Shown here one piece after another: positions 21,837-32,635 of a stretch of DNA of 64,000 nt (its first letter is position 1; the number at the start of each line of letters is the position of its first letter). The notes under the pieces are model-generated. The model was not told the DNA's origin and made no database searches. It saw nothing but the letters and a program-made list of their open reading frames with translations. Source of the stretch: Selaginella moellendorffii. Taxonomy: Eukaryota; Streptophyta; Lycopodiopsida; Selaginellales; Selaginellaceae. The stretch lies in the NCBI RefSeq assembly GCF_000143415.4, contig NW_003314272.1, forward strand, positions 716,184 to 780,183, in the 5' to 3' direction. The position numbers and the translations under genes were made by a program.

Positions 21837-22676
21837 TTATTCAATTCCAGTTGTCTCAGCAAGAAAATCCCTCATTAGTTTGGTGTTACCATTGTCTATT
21901 TTCTGTAACATAGAACAAACACAAAATAACAAATAAAAAATAGAGAAATAAACATACCTGCAAAGACATTTCCTTCATGTTTTCCCACTCAAAATCATTA
22001 TTTGCATATGCTGCTCTCACCTACAACATCACAACAAAATTTTAATAACAACAATCTCAACATTCACTTACCTCAAGAATTCTCAATGCTAATAAACCAC
22101 TTCCATGAATCAATAAAGAAAAAAAAAAAAAAAAGTCTCTTACCAAGTGCTTTGTGACGGCCAGACTCCCTCATCAATGCCGAGCAAAACTTATCTCCGT
22201 CCTTGAGTGGCACCTTGTCCAGGAACTTCATGAGATCATCGTACGCCTCCTTGTTGTAGTCCTGGAACACACAAAGCTTCAGAGCACCCGCAAAGAAATT
22301 TTTTCCCAAAGGGACGAAAGCTTTCCAAGGTACCTCTAGCTGCGAAGCAACGATCTTGACAGCAATGTAGGTGAAGAAGTTGTGGAGCGTGTCCGCAGCA
22401 CGGCCCTCGGGAGTCCGCCCTCCGAATCCTGGCATCCTGCTATTCTCTCGAATCTGAAACTTCCTACAAAGCACTCTCCTACAAAAGAAAAAATCGAAGA
22501 GAAACTACGTCACTACCACTCTCACCTGGAACGAACATCTTGTGGCAATTGCAAGCCACACGCGCTCTCCCAGCCTTGCTGATCGCCTTGCTAGTCACGG
22601 CCTTTCCAATCCCACGTCCAAAAGCACCACCACTAGCAGCAGCAGCAGCAGCAGCGGCAGCGGCACAAGTAGCCAT
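21837..22676 (-). CDS. RbcX: RbcX, Rubisco assembly chaperone, chloroplast (plant type)
   Basis: Six exons: 22676-22526, 22428-22334, 22261-22144, 22088-22072, 22020-21958, 21902-21837; 169 residues. The N-terminal ~45 residues (an Ala run, then Lys/Arg/Ser-rich) are a transit peptide. The core matches plant RbcX: MFVPGFGGRTPEGRA, LHNFFTYIAVKIVASQLE, DGDKFCSALMRESGRHKAL, ALRILEVRAAYANNDFEWEN. RbcX dimers clamp the RbcL C-terminus during Rubisco assembly. Exon 4 is only 17 bases, needed to restore ALRILE between exons 3 and 5. Its start is 129 bases downstream of the OST3/6 stop on the same strand. Confidence 0.9.
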
Positions 22677-22805
22677 GGCCAAGAGACACAGATCTTTAGG
22701 TGAACCAGAGCTTTCTTAGTGTCGAAGAATCGTTAATAAGTTTCTGAAAGTAGCGAGTGAAGATCCTCTTCCTCCTCGAGAGTTTTCTTCCTCTTGTTCT
22801 TCCAT

Positions 22806-23822
22806 CTAGAGCCAGCCCCGCGGGAGATAACCGTGGATCTCATACCCAGTCTTCCAGTGATCCAGCGCCACCACCCATCTCACCGCCAGAAAGCAAACTC
22901 CCATCCCGACCAGCAAGATCGCCCTGTGCGTTGTCTTGTTCTTGATCCTCACGAGAACATGAGTGATGAACGCCACCACCAGCCCCACGACCGTGTAGAG
23001 AAATCCCACCGCGAACCCCTCGGCCCCCAGCTGCATCCCAGATCCCTGGTAGAACGCGACGATCTTGGAGGGATCGTTCCGGTCGGGCATGAAGAGCGGC
23101 ATCTTCCGGATGATGTTGTGCATGCCCCCGGCGACGCTGAAGAAGTAGACGAGGAGCGCTCCCACGCACCAGAGCTTGGAGTTGTGGAATGGAGTGTCCT
23201 TGCCTTCGATGAGGAGCTTCTTGAGCACGTATGGAGCGGCGACGATGGCCGCGGCGGCGACGAGCAGGAGCTGGTTCCTCGACACCAGCGGCGGCCGATC
23301 GATCGCCCCAACCTTGTGCCTGATCTTGCTCTCCACGTACGCGGCCATCCCCTCCGCGGATCTCACCATGTCGTTGAGCTCCATCATGGACTCGGACGCG
23401 TTGAGCGGCCCCGAGCCCGGCGCGAGGAAGCGCCCGTGCGGCAGCGCATTCACGCCAAACATCGCGAAGCTGGCCTGCGCGCGCTGGAATTCCAGCGCGC
23501 AGAAGAAGATCTTGGACTCGCCGCTGCCGCCCGCGTTGTTCTTGATGTAGGATCTGGCCAGGAGGGAGAATTCGCCACGCAGCTCGTCCAGCTTCAGGCC
23601 CGATCGCTCGCGGAGGTGGTGCGCGTCGAAGAAGACGAGCAGCGCGTAGGGCCGATTGGCCGACGCGGCCAAATGCCGGATCCCGGTATCGTCCAGCTCG
23701 ATAATCCCATCTTTCGAACCTGCCTGGCGCCGCAATAGATCCGAAACGCGATCGTCCTCGCCGGCGGTGATGGCCAGGAAGAACAGCACCAGCGCCAGCG
23801 CGGTCGCGCATCCCCGGCCCAT
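22806..23822 (-). CDS. OST3/OST6 subunit of the oligosaccharyltransferase complex
   Basis: Single exon, 338 residues. Signal peptide at about 1-21, a lumenal thioredoxin-like domain (YALLVFFDA, CALEFQRAQASFAMFGVNALP), then four transmembrane segments between about 180 and 325. The thioredoxin-like domain has no CxxC motif (FFDAHHLRERSG instead), as I recall for other plant members, so oxidoreductase activity is unlikely. It acts in the ER membrane with STT3 in N-glycosylation. It has high GC and no introns. The start at 23822 gives the signal peptide. Confidence 0.92.
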   Translation of the reverse strand: MGRGCATALALVLFFLAITAGEDDRVSDLLRRQAGSKDGIIELDDTGIRHLAASANRPYALLVFFDAHHLRERSGLKLDELRGEFSLLARSYIKNNAGGSGESKIFFCALEFQRAQASFAMFGVNALPHGRFLAPGSGPLNASESMMELNDMVRSAEGMAAYVESKIRHKVGAIDRPPLVSRNQLLLVAAAAIVAAPYVLKKLLIEGKDTPFHNSKLWCVGALLVYFFSVAGGMHNIIRKMPLFMPDRNDPSKIVAFYQGSGMQLGAEGFAVGFLYTVVGLVVAFITHVLVRIKNKTTHRAILLVGMGVCFLAVRWVVALDHWKTGYEIHGYLPRGWL

Positions 23823-23933
23823 CCTCGCTCGAGCTAGGGTTCTTGGCTAACCCCGCGATTAGGTTTTAGTTTGGTTAGGCTTTAAAGGGTCGAGCGTTCG
23901 ATTCCGGCGAGCGAGTTTTTTAAAGACTTTCCA

Positions 23934-24966
23934 TCAGAATGGCGTCTTGGTCGTGGCTCTTGCGGCCGAGGCGAGAATGTCACGTCCAGTGATCCTGGAA
24001 GAAGATTTCTTGCCAAATGCGCTCAGAAGCTCGTCATCGTCGTCTCGGAGCAGTGGATCCTCGGGTCGCTTGGGACTGCAAAGAAGGAAAAAACTTAGAA
24101 CTTCAGGGAGAAAAGAGAGAATTTGAGTGAGAGATGGCACACCTGGGCACTTGAGTTGCGAAAGAGTCGTATGCTTCCAGTGGTTTGCCGACTCTGAGCA
24201 GCGGGATGGGATCCACGAAGGCTTCGTTGATCCTCGCCTCCAAATCCTTCTCTTCGATCCACGACGAGCTCGACACGCGCAGAGCTTCCAGCCTCTCGTC
24301 CCTGGCCTTTTGGTGCTCGGCGACTTGCCTAGCGTGGCTCGCAGCTTTGATCCTTTTTTCCTTGTCCTGTAAAAATCCACCCAAGATCATCAATCCTCCC
24401 TCCAAAAAACTCTATCCATCCTCACTCTTTCAATCCAAGAGAACATCCAAGAAGCACGAAAACAATCCATCCAAGATCATCAATCCTCCCAAAAACACTA
24501 TCCATCCTCAAACCACAGGAGAAAATCGAAGACACACGAAAGAACATCCAAGGAAGAAGAAGAGAGAACTCACGATAATAGCGCGCAAGGACTCTTTCCT
24601 CTCCTGCGCCTTGAGCCGCTTCTCCTCTTTCCTCTGCCACCGCAAAATACACTCTTGCTCGCGATGCTGCAAGGCCTTCTCTCGCTCCGCCACATCCGAC
24701 CGCTCCTTGGCGATCCTCTTCTTCTCCACCTCCTTCTGGAATTCCTTGCGGATCTCCTTGACCTGCTTCTTATACTCCCCCTTGAGGAGATTCATCTTCC
24801 CCAGCACGGGCCCTTCGTATTTCTTACCCCCCCATCTGATCGCCCCTTCGCTGTAAGGGATCAGCGCAGCGCGCGTCACTGCTGCGGCATCGGGAGCGGC
24901 CGGAGGAGCTGCCGAGGTCGCCATGGCCCTGCATTGCTTCCAGGCGCCCGCCCATCGCCTCGCCAT
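23934..24966 (-). CDS. Coiled-coil protein, probably organellar, function unknown
   Basis: Three exons: 24966-24574, 24366-24143, 24075-23934; 252 residues. The N-terminus (MARRWAGAWKQCRAMATSAA) is basic without acidic residues, like a mitochondrial presequence. Then comes WGGKKYEGPVLGKMNLLKGEY and a long charged coiled coil (about 60-170) rich in Lys, Glu and Arg, and an acidic/basic tail. I do not recognise a named family; it may be an organellar ribosome-associated protein, which is a guess. Intron 1 is 207 bases, unusually long for this locus, and contains an internal ~90-base duplication. Confidence 0.65.
24381..24555. repeat. Tandem duplication inside an intron
   Basis: CCAAGATCATCAATCCTCCC occurs at 24381 and again at 24471, with similar following bases (CTCTATCCATCCTCA / CACTATCCATCCTCA). 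Period about 90 bases, two units. It accounts for most of this intron's extra length. Confidence 0.75.
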
Positions 24967-25115
24967 GGAAGAACCCTAAAACCCTCGAAAGCATATTCTC
25001 GTAACAAAGTTAATGAAACTTTCTCGAAGAATGAGGATTTCGATAGAGTTCTCTGCTCTCTTTGAGGCGCAAAGAAGAGCTTTCGCCAAGAACTTGATTA
25101 TAGCGCAATAGAATT

Positions 25116-27035
25116 TCATGCGCACAGACTTCCAAACCCCATATACTTACCGCGCTTGAGCTCTTGGATGGAATCCACTATTCCCACACCGCCTTCACAC
25201 AAGAGAGAAGGAAACGAAGAACATAAATGGAATGAGAAGAGAATGACGGAGTAAAGGATCTAACTGCTTGCACTGACCAAGAGATATGACGCTCACGACG
25301 ATGACGAACACGAGAGTGAATGTGATGACTGAAGTTCTTCCCAGGAGGTTGAGTAGCTTTTGGACAAGCTTCTGGCTTAAAAACGCGGAGACGATGCAAA
25401 TCGCTCCAAAGTAGAGAGCTGGAGAAAGAAGAATCAACTTTGGAAAATCGATCGATCGAGAAAACATTACCATATGACACTTTGATACGGCCGAGGAAAT
25501 AGAACTCCACCACGGACAGCGATGACGAGAACAGCATGGCCAAAGTCGCCGTGGCTGATGCTGTCTGTTCCAACAGTAAGAAATGGAGATCCTGGAAGAA
25601 AAAAATTGATATCGACCTGTGGAGGAACTCCAAACTCGAGCATGATCGGGCCTAGCGTCGCGCCACCTCCGACTCCAAGCAAGCCGGCGATCGATCCGGC
25701 CAGGACGCCAAAAAACACGTAGCGAAAGACGTCCAGAGCTCGGCCCGCGGCTTTTAGAGAGGCGGAAGAACTCTCGCTTGACTCGTCGAGCAAACTTTCT
25801 CGTAGCTTGTAGGAGCTGTGTTCACGCATTCTCAATGCCTGAGTGACAGTCACCGCAAGCGTCACGGGAGCCTGGAAACAAAGAAAAAAGCGAAAGCGAT
25901 AGAAGATCTTGCGCAATAACGTTTCTCCTTTTTGTTTTCTTACTTGTAAGATGTTATAGATCCAGAAGGCTGTGCTGCAATTTGCGGTGTATGCCTGATC
26001 AAAAACTTTGTGTAAGAAACTGTGAGAAAGCAAAAAACAAAATATGAAAGGATCGAAAGAGCACCTTTAAGACTTGTAATCCTGTGATCAAGCACCAAAC
26101 CGCGAAGAGAAGAGACAGTTTTTTCCACTCCACAGTAGTCCACAAAGAATCCTTCCAATGCAAAAGTCAAGATCGATGAGAGCACAAAAAAGATAAACAA
26201 TTCTATGGTTCGGACCAAGGTGGTGAAATTCGCTGGCCCGGGTGTTAGAGATCCTTCCAAAATCAATCTCTTCTCGTTTGTCTCCTTCTTCCAGGTCTCG
26301 AGGCCTTTGGAAAAAGCTCTGGACGCCATAGCTGGAGAAACAAAAGAGAAAGAAGAGTTTGTACGTAGACAGACACGAAAAACTTCCAGCACTCACCGAG
26401 AGAGACGACGATCAAGAGCAGCGTGATGAGCCAATTCGGAAAGAGCACATTGAAAGTCACACCGACGCTAATCCCCAAGAGAAGCATTGGCTGGAACAGG
26501 AGAGCCAAGTTATAGTCGATGAGCGACGAGTTTGTTTGCGACGATCTCAGCCTGAGATTGTAAGCTACAGTGGAAGCACATTGTGCAAAGATCATACCTG
26601 GAGGACACACATCCACAAAAAAAGAGATCACCAAATCAAGAAAGAAATTCTCTTGTTCTTGAAAATCCTCTTCTCCCTGGAGTCCCAGTCCAATCCATTC
26701 CAATCTAATCCAATCCAATCCAAGAACACACACGAAAAGAAGAAAAAACTCACATTTGGAGAGCGCCGGCGCGGTCTTTGCATCGAATCCACAGACGAGC
26801 ATGAGCGTCGGCACGAAGATGCCCCCGCCGCCAACGCCGCCGACGCTCCCCAGCGACGCCCCGAGCACCGCCAGCAGCGTTGCTGCCGCCAGGCGCCATC
26901 CAAGCTCGAGCTCCACAACACCGCCCTAGATTGACAACAAGGAAAAGAGAAGAGGTGATTTTCACGAGGACTATTCCATTTGAATTGCTCGATGTCAATT
27001 GATACCAAGGTTGCGGCTGTGGAGATTTGTTCCAT
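25116..27035 (-). CDS. TauE/SafE-family permease (sulfite exporter-like)
   Basis: Plant TauE/SafE membrane protein, predicted anion exporter. The start exon (27035-27006) encodes MEQISTAATL and joins in phase to GGVVELELGWRL (from 26932). Conserved half-repeats are visible: GSVGGVGGGGIFVPTLMLVCGFD in the first half and GLLGVGGGATLGPIMLEFGVPPQ in the second, the two hallmark glycine-rich motifs. Other exons encode CASTVAYNLRLR, LLGISVGVTFNVLFPNWL, CSTAFWIYNILQ, SSLSVVEFYFLGRIKVSYG and GRTSVITFTLVF; the last exon ends GFGSLCA at 25116. About nine short introns. Exact boundaries of internal exons were not all checked. No signal peptide; multiple transmembrane helices. Confidence 0.85.
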
Positions 27036-27780
27036 TTCCAGTGATCGGGATTTGTCCCGTAGCGAGCTTGCGATTGTTCACGCAGTTCTTCTGTCGCTCT
27101 TATATGTAAGTTCTTTTGTCGCGGTGATGAGTTGTTTATTTGAACCGCCACCTACGTAAGTGTGAGTGACGAGAGGTCTCAAACTTTTACCTTTGATCTT
27201 CATCGTCGTCTATCATTTCACTTTCAAAGGCCTGGCACACACACACGAGTTTACGTGCCTTATTGGACATCCTCAATAATTTCTCGATCGACTTGAAAAT
27301 TTTTGAGTTCTTGCAGATTTCTAGCGAGTTTATCGCAAGCACAAAGCTCCAATTAAATTTGTATACAAACTCACTTTTTCACAAACTCCACGAATTAGTG
27401 AAAGTTGAATGGTATAAGGATCTAGCAGCAAGTGGGCAAACGTGCTTATCTGCCATTTTCTATGACAAATATTTATTTCTTTTGCTTTAGCGAAAAAACA
27501 AAAAAAAGTTGTTTAATATATTTTATTAAAATAGATATAACTTAGACGTATAACATAAGTCGATCTAAAATAATTTCATGTATATTATACACAAATTTAT
27601 TACATATATTTGGCTAAATGATTAATGATTAAATAATAACAATAGATAAAATTACTGTATCCTACAAACAATATAATATTGATTTATTATTATGGCTTCA
27701 CTCTCAAGGGAATAAAAAGCTCCTTAATAGTGATAGTGGCAAAAGAAATTTAGTAGCACTCAATCCAAAACTCAAGGGTA

Positions 27781-28106
<326 letters not shown>

Positions 28107-28589
28107 AAGGAGAAAATGTGCATTTAAATCTTGAAGAGTATATATTCTCATCAAAATAGGTAAAATAAATAAAAAATAATGCATCAGAAAAAATTTATAA
28201 CTTATATTTTCCCTAGGCTGTTAAGAAACTAATAAAACATAAAAAAGAATACTGTTATAAAATATAAATATTATGTAGTGTTTTTTATACATCTGTTAGA
28301 TTAGAGATTTAAAATGATTTTTGTGAAGTGATCCCAAAAGAATAAAGATTTCCTGACTTTGAAGATGGACAATTTGTAAATATCACATTCTCTCAAGAAA
28401 TTTTAAAAATTACTACTTTTATTTTTGAGTTTGCTATAGAACATTTTAATATCTAATCTTCAAATAGTATAAATACAACACTTTGTCATTTGTCATTAGG
28501 GTTATGCAATAGATCTCTATCCATCTTGACCAATACGCTCCTCTCTAGCTTCTAGCCAACACTTAGATCTAGCTAGAACACTCTCTTAG

Positions 28590-28900
28590 CAGTGCCATAC
28601 CATGGCTATACCCAAGTCAATCCAGCTCCAACACCACAGCAAGGCTGCCCAACTTTAGCACTAGCTCGGCCATGGCTTCCCAGCTCTAGCTCTCAACCAT
28701 GGCTTCCCAGCTCCAGCTCTAGCATAGCCATGGCCAACTCAACTATGGCCACCCAACTCCAACTCTTAACTACAACTTTCTAGCTCTAGCTCCAGCATGG
28801 CCATGGCCGCCCAACTCTAGCACAGCCATGTCCAGCTTGGCAATGGTCTCCCAACTATAACTCTTAGCCACAACTTCCCAGCTCTAGCTCTGCCCTTGCA
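28590..28900. repeat. Imperfect tandem low-complexity repeat
   Basis: Short units around CCATGGCTTCCCAGCTCTAG and CCATGGCCxxCCAACTCxAxC recur about ten times with variable spacing of roughly 25-35 bases. Related units reappear at about 29170-29250 (CATAGC/CATGCA with CTCCAGCTC). No coding meaning is apparent. Confidence 0.7.
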
Positions 28901-30144
28901 ATTGGAGATCGTGTGATTGTTCAGCATGGGGATGGACAAGTCAACCTCAAAAAGTGCAAGGAGTGTGGCATGGTGGTTACCAACCCACTGGATATACTCA
29001 CATGGATGAGATGGCTGATCTTGCAATGATGGCACTATTGGGAACAATGTGGCAGATTTGCTTGGCAAATCACTACATTTGCAAGGGATTGTGGCCAGTC
29101 CGTGAAGATTTCCCTCTCTCATACAAGGTAAAGCTCTTGATTCCTGAAAATTTTGATTTCTTGCTTGTACCAGCTCCATCTCTCAGCCATAGCTGCCTAA
29201 GCACGGCCATGCAACTCCAGCTCGGCTGCTCTATAGCCATGCACCATAACAAAGTAGGGTCAAGCATAGCTAAGCACCATAGTTGTGAGTAGGAGCAGCC
29301 ACATTTCAAGTTTCTTATGGCTTGGGATAGGTTAGCCATCACTCTTAGCAAACATCTAAAGTTCCATGCAGGAGACAAGGTTAATAGCTATACATTGGGC
29401 CACAATACTTAGTAGTTGAGATCAAGAAAATTTTCGTTGCCGAGTATGTGTATTTAAATATCTTGAGAATAAAACTATAACTATAATCTAAACTAAACTG
29501 AGTGCATGCTCCCATGAGTTCATCTCCAACTTGAAGAATCTAATTATACTTTCTAGAGTATTTTTGGTGAAATTTTGCAGGCCACTTCGTGCTAGTTCTC
29601 TCCATCTTGCACCAAGATTGGCTTCCACGGCCATATCATGTCCACAAAATTGGACGGTGGCTGGCAAAGTTGTGAGGCGCTCCAGATGTGGACCAGTGTG
29701 TGGGAGTCTACTACTCGGGCAAGCTTGATTGCTCCTCCAGCTTTGTCCTTAGACCTTGTTGCATTCAATGGGATCACAATGGCTGCCACCAATGTCTTCT
29801 TTGACTAGGCCCTGCATTCGCAATGATGATGGTTACCTTACTTGCTGCTAGAGTCTGGAGCAAAGGTATATCATTTCATTGCTCGAGATGCTAAAATACA
29901 ATACATTGATTAAGACAAATTACCCGGATAACCACAATGAACATGCTGAAGAGAATAAGGATATCGCGAGTGTAAAAAAGAACTGAAGAACGGATTTCCA
30001 TTGTGCGTGAAATGGGGTCATCTTGCATTGGACAAAGGATAAAAGGTAAGCCAATGACGTAGGGCTAAGGGTTTGCTCTATGGATCGTTTGCTCGAACCG
30101 CGAAGAAAGATCGTGGAGGTGACGCGCTCCATCGCCAAATGAGG

Positions 30145-30665
30145 ACATTCCACTCAAGCAGCATCAGATGTGGGGCTGCGCAATGAAACACGAGGTGCCT
30201 CGTCGATGGCTGCCTTCTGGAGGTGAGAGTTTGGAGACTAGATTAAAAACCTCTCTGGTAAGTTTTTTACTCTTTCTTTGTGTTCCGGGTCTCAGAGCAA
30301 TGAGATTTGGGCTCCCTGCCGCTCCTGGTGGGGCTGCTGCGTCGCATGGTATCCCTGTTGTTGATATCGATGGGGACGGCAATTTTATCATGAACATTCA
30401 GGTGCATATCTTGAACTTACGAAGACAACACCTTCATTTATCTTTTGTACGCTAGGAGCCGGCCACAATCCACGTCGAGAAGCTCCGGTCTTGAATAATC
30501 AGCATCTGGGAATGGTTGCACAATGGGAGGATCGATTTTACAAGGTATTGCTTTGACAACTTTCAGCAGTTTTTATATTTTGGTTTCAGGCAAACCGAGC
30601 TCACACACACCTGGGCGATCTGGACGCGGAAGCAGAGATCTATCCTGACTTCCGTAAGTTTGCTG
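30145..30665 (+). pseudogene. Acetolactate (acetohydroxyacid) synthase gene fragment
   Basis: Pieces of the ThDP-binding C-terminal domain of AHAS, the first enzyme of branched-chain amino acid synthesis: QHQMW and PRRWLPSGG (30153-30225), AMRFGLPAA and [17 protein letters not shown] (30299-30400; GDG is the ThDP/Mg motif), NNQHLGMVAQWEDRFYK (about 30495-30543) and NRAHTHLGDLDAEAEIYPDF (from 30592). Splice-like signals separate the pieces, but the C-terminal ~80 residues and all N-terminal domains are missing. The plant AHAS gene is usually intronless, so introns here would be unusual. Best seen as a relic. Confidence 0.7.
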
Positions 30666-30731
30666 ACGCTTGCAAAGTATGCAAAGTATGCGTATTTTTC
30701 GTTGTTACCCGCATAAGTTGTGTATCGTGAT

Positions 30732-30788
30732 TTTTTCTTTAGGGGACCAATGTCGGATTTTTTCTTTAGGGGACCAATGTCGGATTCT
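30732..30788. repeat. Two-unit direct repeat
   Basis: TTTTTTCTTTAGGGGACCAATGTCGGATT is present twice back to back, period about 29 bases. Confidence 0.8.
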
Positions 30789-30824
30789 CACGGGGAGGAC
30801 AGGCCATAGAAGGAGAAAGCTCGG

Positions 30825-31815
30825 GCTTTGGGGTGTTCATCAGAACAAGGCATAGAGCTTGTCTTTCATCATCAGAACTCTCACGTAGGTGTTCGGAGTT
30901 TGTGACTTCCTTCATATCCGGCTTGTTTTTTCAGGATTGTTATCCAGTGTTTCAAGAGCATCGAGAAGATAAAAGCAGACAAGGAGGAAGAAAATACATT
31001 TTCGTGCCAATGCTGGTAACTGTTGAAACTTTGTTTCTTGTTGTCGCAGCTATAACTAGCTCGTTTTGTAGGGTGCTCATTGCGGCGGTGACGTTTGTCG
31101 AAAGAACAACCGATTTTCCTGGTAAGATCCAGAGCTAGCTAGAATAGCAAGCAGTGAGGTGTCTTTGCTTGCTGTAGGCTTCCGATGTACGATGAAGCAA
31201 AGCTTCGTTTTATAGTTTCCTTGTGGTATTCCAAGACTAAAGTTTGCTACATTCTTTTGTTTTCGTACTGTAAGGAGCGAAATTTATACTTTCAGGGGAC
31301 AAACTACGTTTATTAAGCCGTTTGTGACGAGCTACGAACCGGAAATTGACCGGAAACTGGGTGAATTGAAGGGACAGGCGAAAGACTTGACGTATCTTCT
31401 CTGGCAGCGCGTTTCTCTATTCTCCCAGTCCAAGTTTTTCGAGTTCCTTCATTGCTTTGGCCTGTCCTCAGAGACTCTTCAGGCTTACAGGCGTCATTTT
31501 CCGCAGGTTCGTGCTTTCATCTCGTGTTCTTCATTTTCTCTTCTGTTTTTCTCTAACAGTACTTTTGATGCAGTGCAGTTGCAACCAACGAGCTTCCAGT
31601 CGCCAGGAAATGTGGATCCCACGTACTGCAGTCAAGTTGTGATTCGGGAAGGAAGCAAAGAGACCGAGACCAGCTTGACAAGGGACAGTGGCAAGCACGG
31701 GCAGCAGCAGCGCTCTTCATTGACATCTCATAGAATTGACCGAGAACCAACATCGCCCTCGAACTTACATCCGCGTCCCTTGACAACCGAAAAGGCAAAA
31801 GCAAAGGCAAAGTGA
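30825..31815 (+). CDS. HVA22/TB2-DP1-like protein, divergent
   Basis: Recognised from CYPVFQEHRED (about 30937), VLIAAVTFVERTTDF (31071-31120), PMYDEAKLRFIVSLWYSKTK (31180-31245) and GTTFIKPFVTSYEPEIDRKLGELKG (31298-31370), in the HVA22 order with GT-AG-like junctions. HVA22 proteins shape ER membranes and affect vesicle traffic. The tail after about 31575 is hydrophilic and rich in Gln, Ser, Thr and Lys, ending in alternating Lys-Ala at 31815. The first exon is unclear: the usual GYAYPA is reduced, and part of the hydrophobic hairpin is weak. It may be an evolving paralogue or be partly decayed. Left end approximate. Confidence 0.55.
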
Positions 31816-32635
31816 ATTTGCTGTATCCAACTAGAGGTATGGACCACGTTTCTTCACCAAAGAGAACTACTTATCACAGGTTGCTGGATCCAACTTAGAG
31901 GTATGGAGAGAGAGAGAGAGAGAGTTCTTTAAGTTTCTCGTTGTGGAGAGGAATACTACTGCTGTACTTGTCACAGGACTTTCTTTCACCATTTCGGCGA
32001 TCAACACGGACAGCCTTAAGTGTTCCAGGAGCTGGAGACTTCGACCAAAAAGATATGCTAGCTAGGGAGAGCTTTCATGACGCGACATTGGTGGCTAAAG
32101 ATCGATATAATATTTTTCCATGGTTAGTGCCGGCCAGCCATACCGGACGGATGAATGAATGGGATGAACAAACAGTTGTCACGCAAATGATTGGAACACA
32201 CAAAGGTTTCCTTTGCTCTTTTCTTTAGTGTTGTTTATTCCATCATCGCGCGAAGTTTTATTCAATGCCAAGTTTCCTTTTTTGCTGTACAGCACAACAC
32301 ATCTCTCGCTGCTTTCAGCGAGAAAAAAATGGAGGAAAAAGAAAGAGAGAGAAAACCAAAGAATGTTTTGTTTGTTGGCTGGTTGGTTGTCCGATTGGCC
32401 TTGTTTGTTATTTTTTTTTCGGCTCGCCATTGTCTCGGCAACCACCAGGTCGAATGGTTAAAGCTTCAGCATCGTGAAATCCTGAAGAAAATTGGGAACG
32501 AAGAAAAAAAAGAAAAACGGAGGAGCAAGGGAAGAACTTACACCACCCAACGCGAAAAAAGAAGAGAAGAACCAAGAAAAAAAAAACCGAGAACTTCCCT
32601 CTCTTCACCGCTGCGCTGCTGCGTGAGAGCACTCG
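31816..32635. other. Intergenic region between HVA22-like and PUB genes
   Basis: Contains a (GA)n run at about 31910-31923 and a repeated CTAGAGGTATGGA-like segment. Long A-rich stretches at 32320-32590. No supported gene. Confidence 0.3.

Noticed and set aside
22794-23738. 314-codon plus-strand open frame
   Set aside because: GC-rich antisense shadow of the OST3/OST6 gene, with no family features.
28590-28900. Possible CRISPR-like array
   Set aside because: Units are imperfect, spacing is irregular and the host is a plant; plain tandem repeat.
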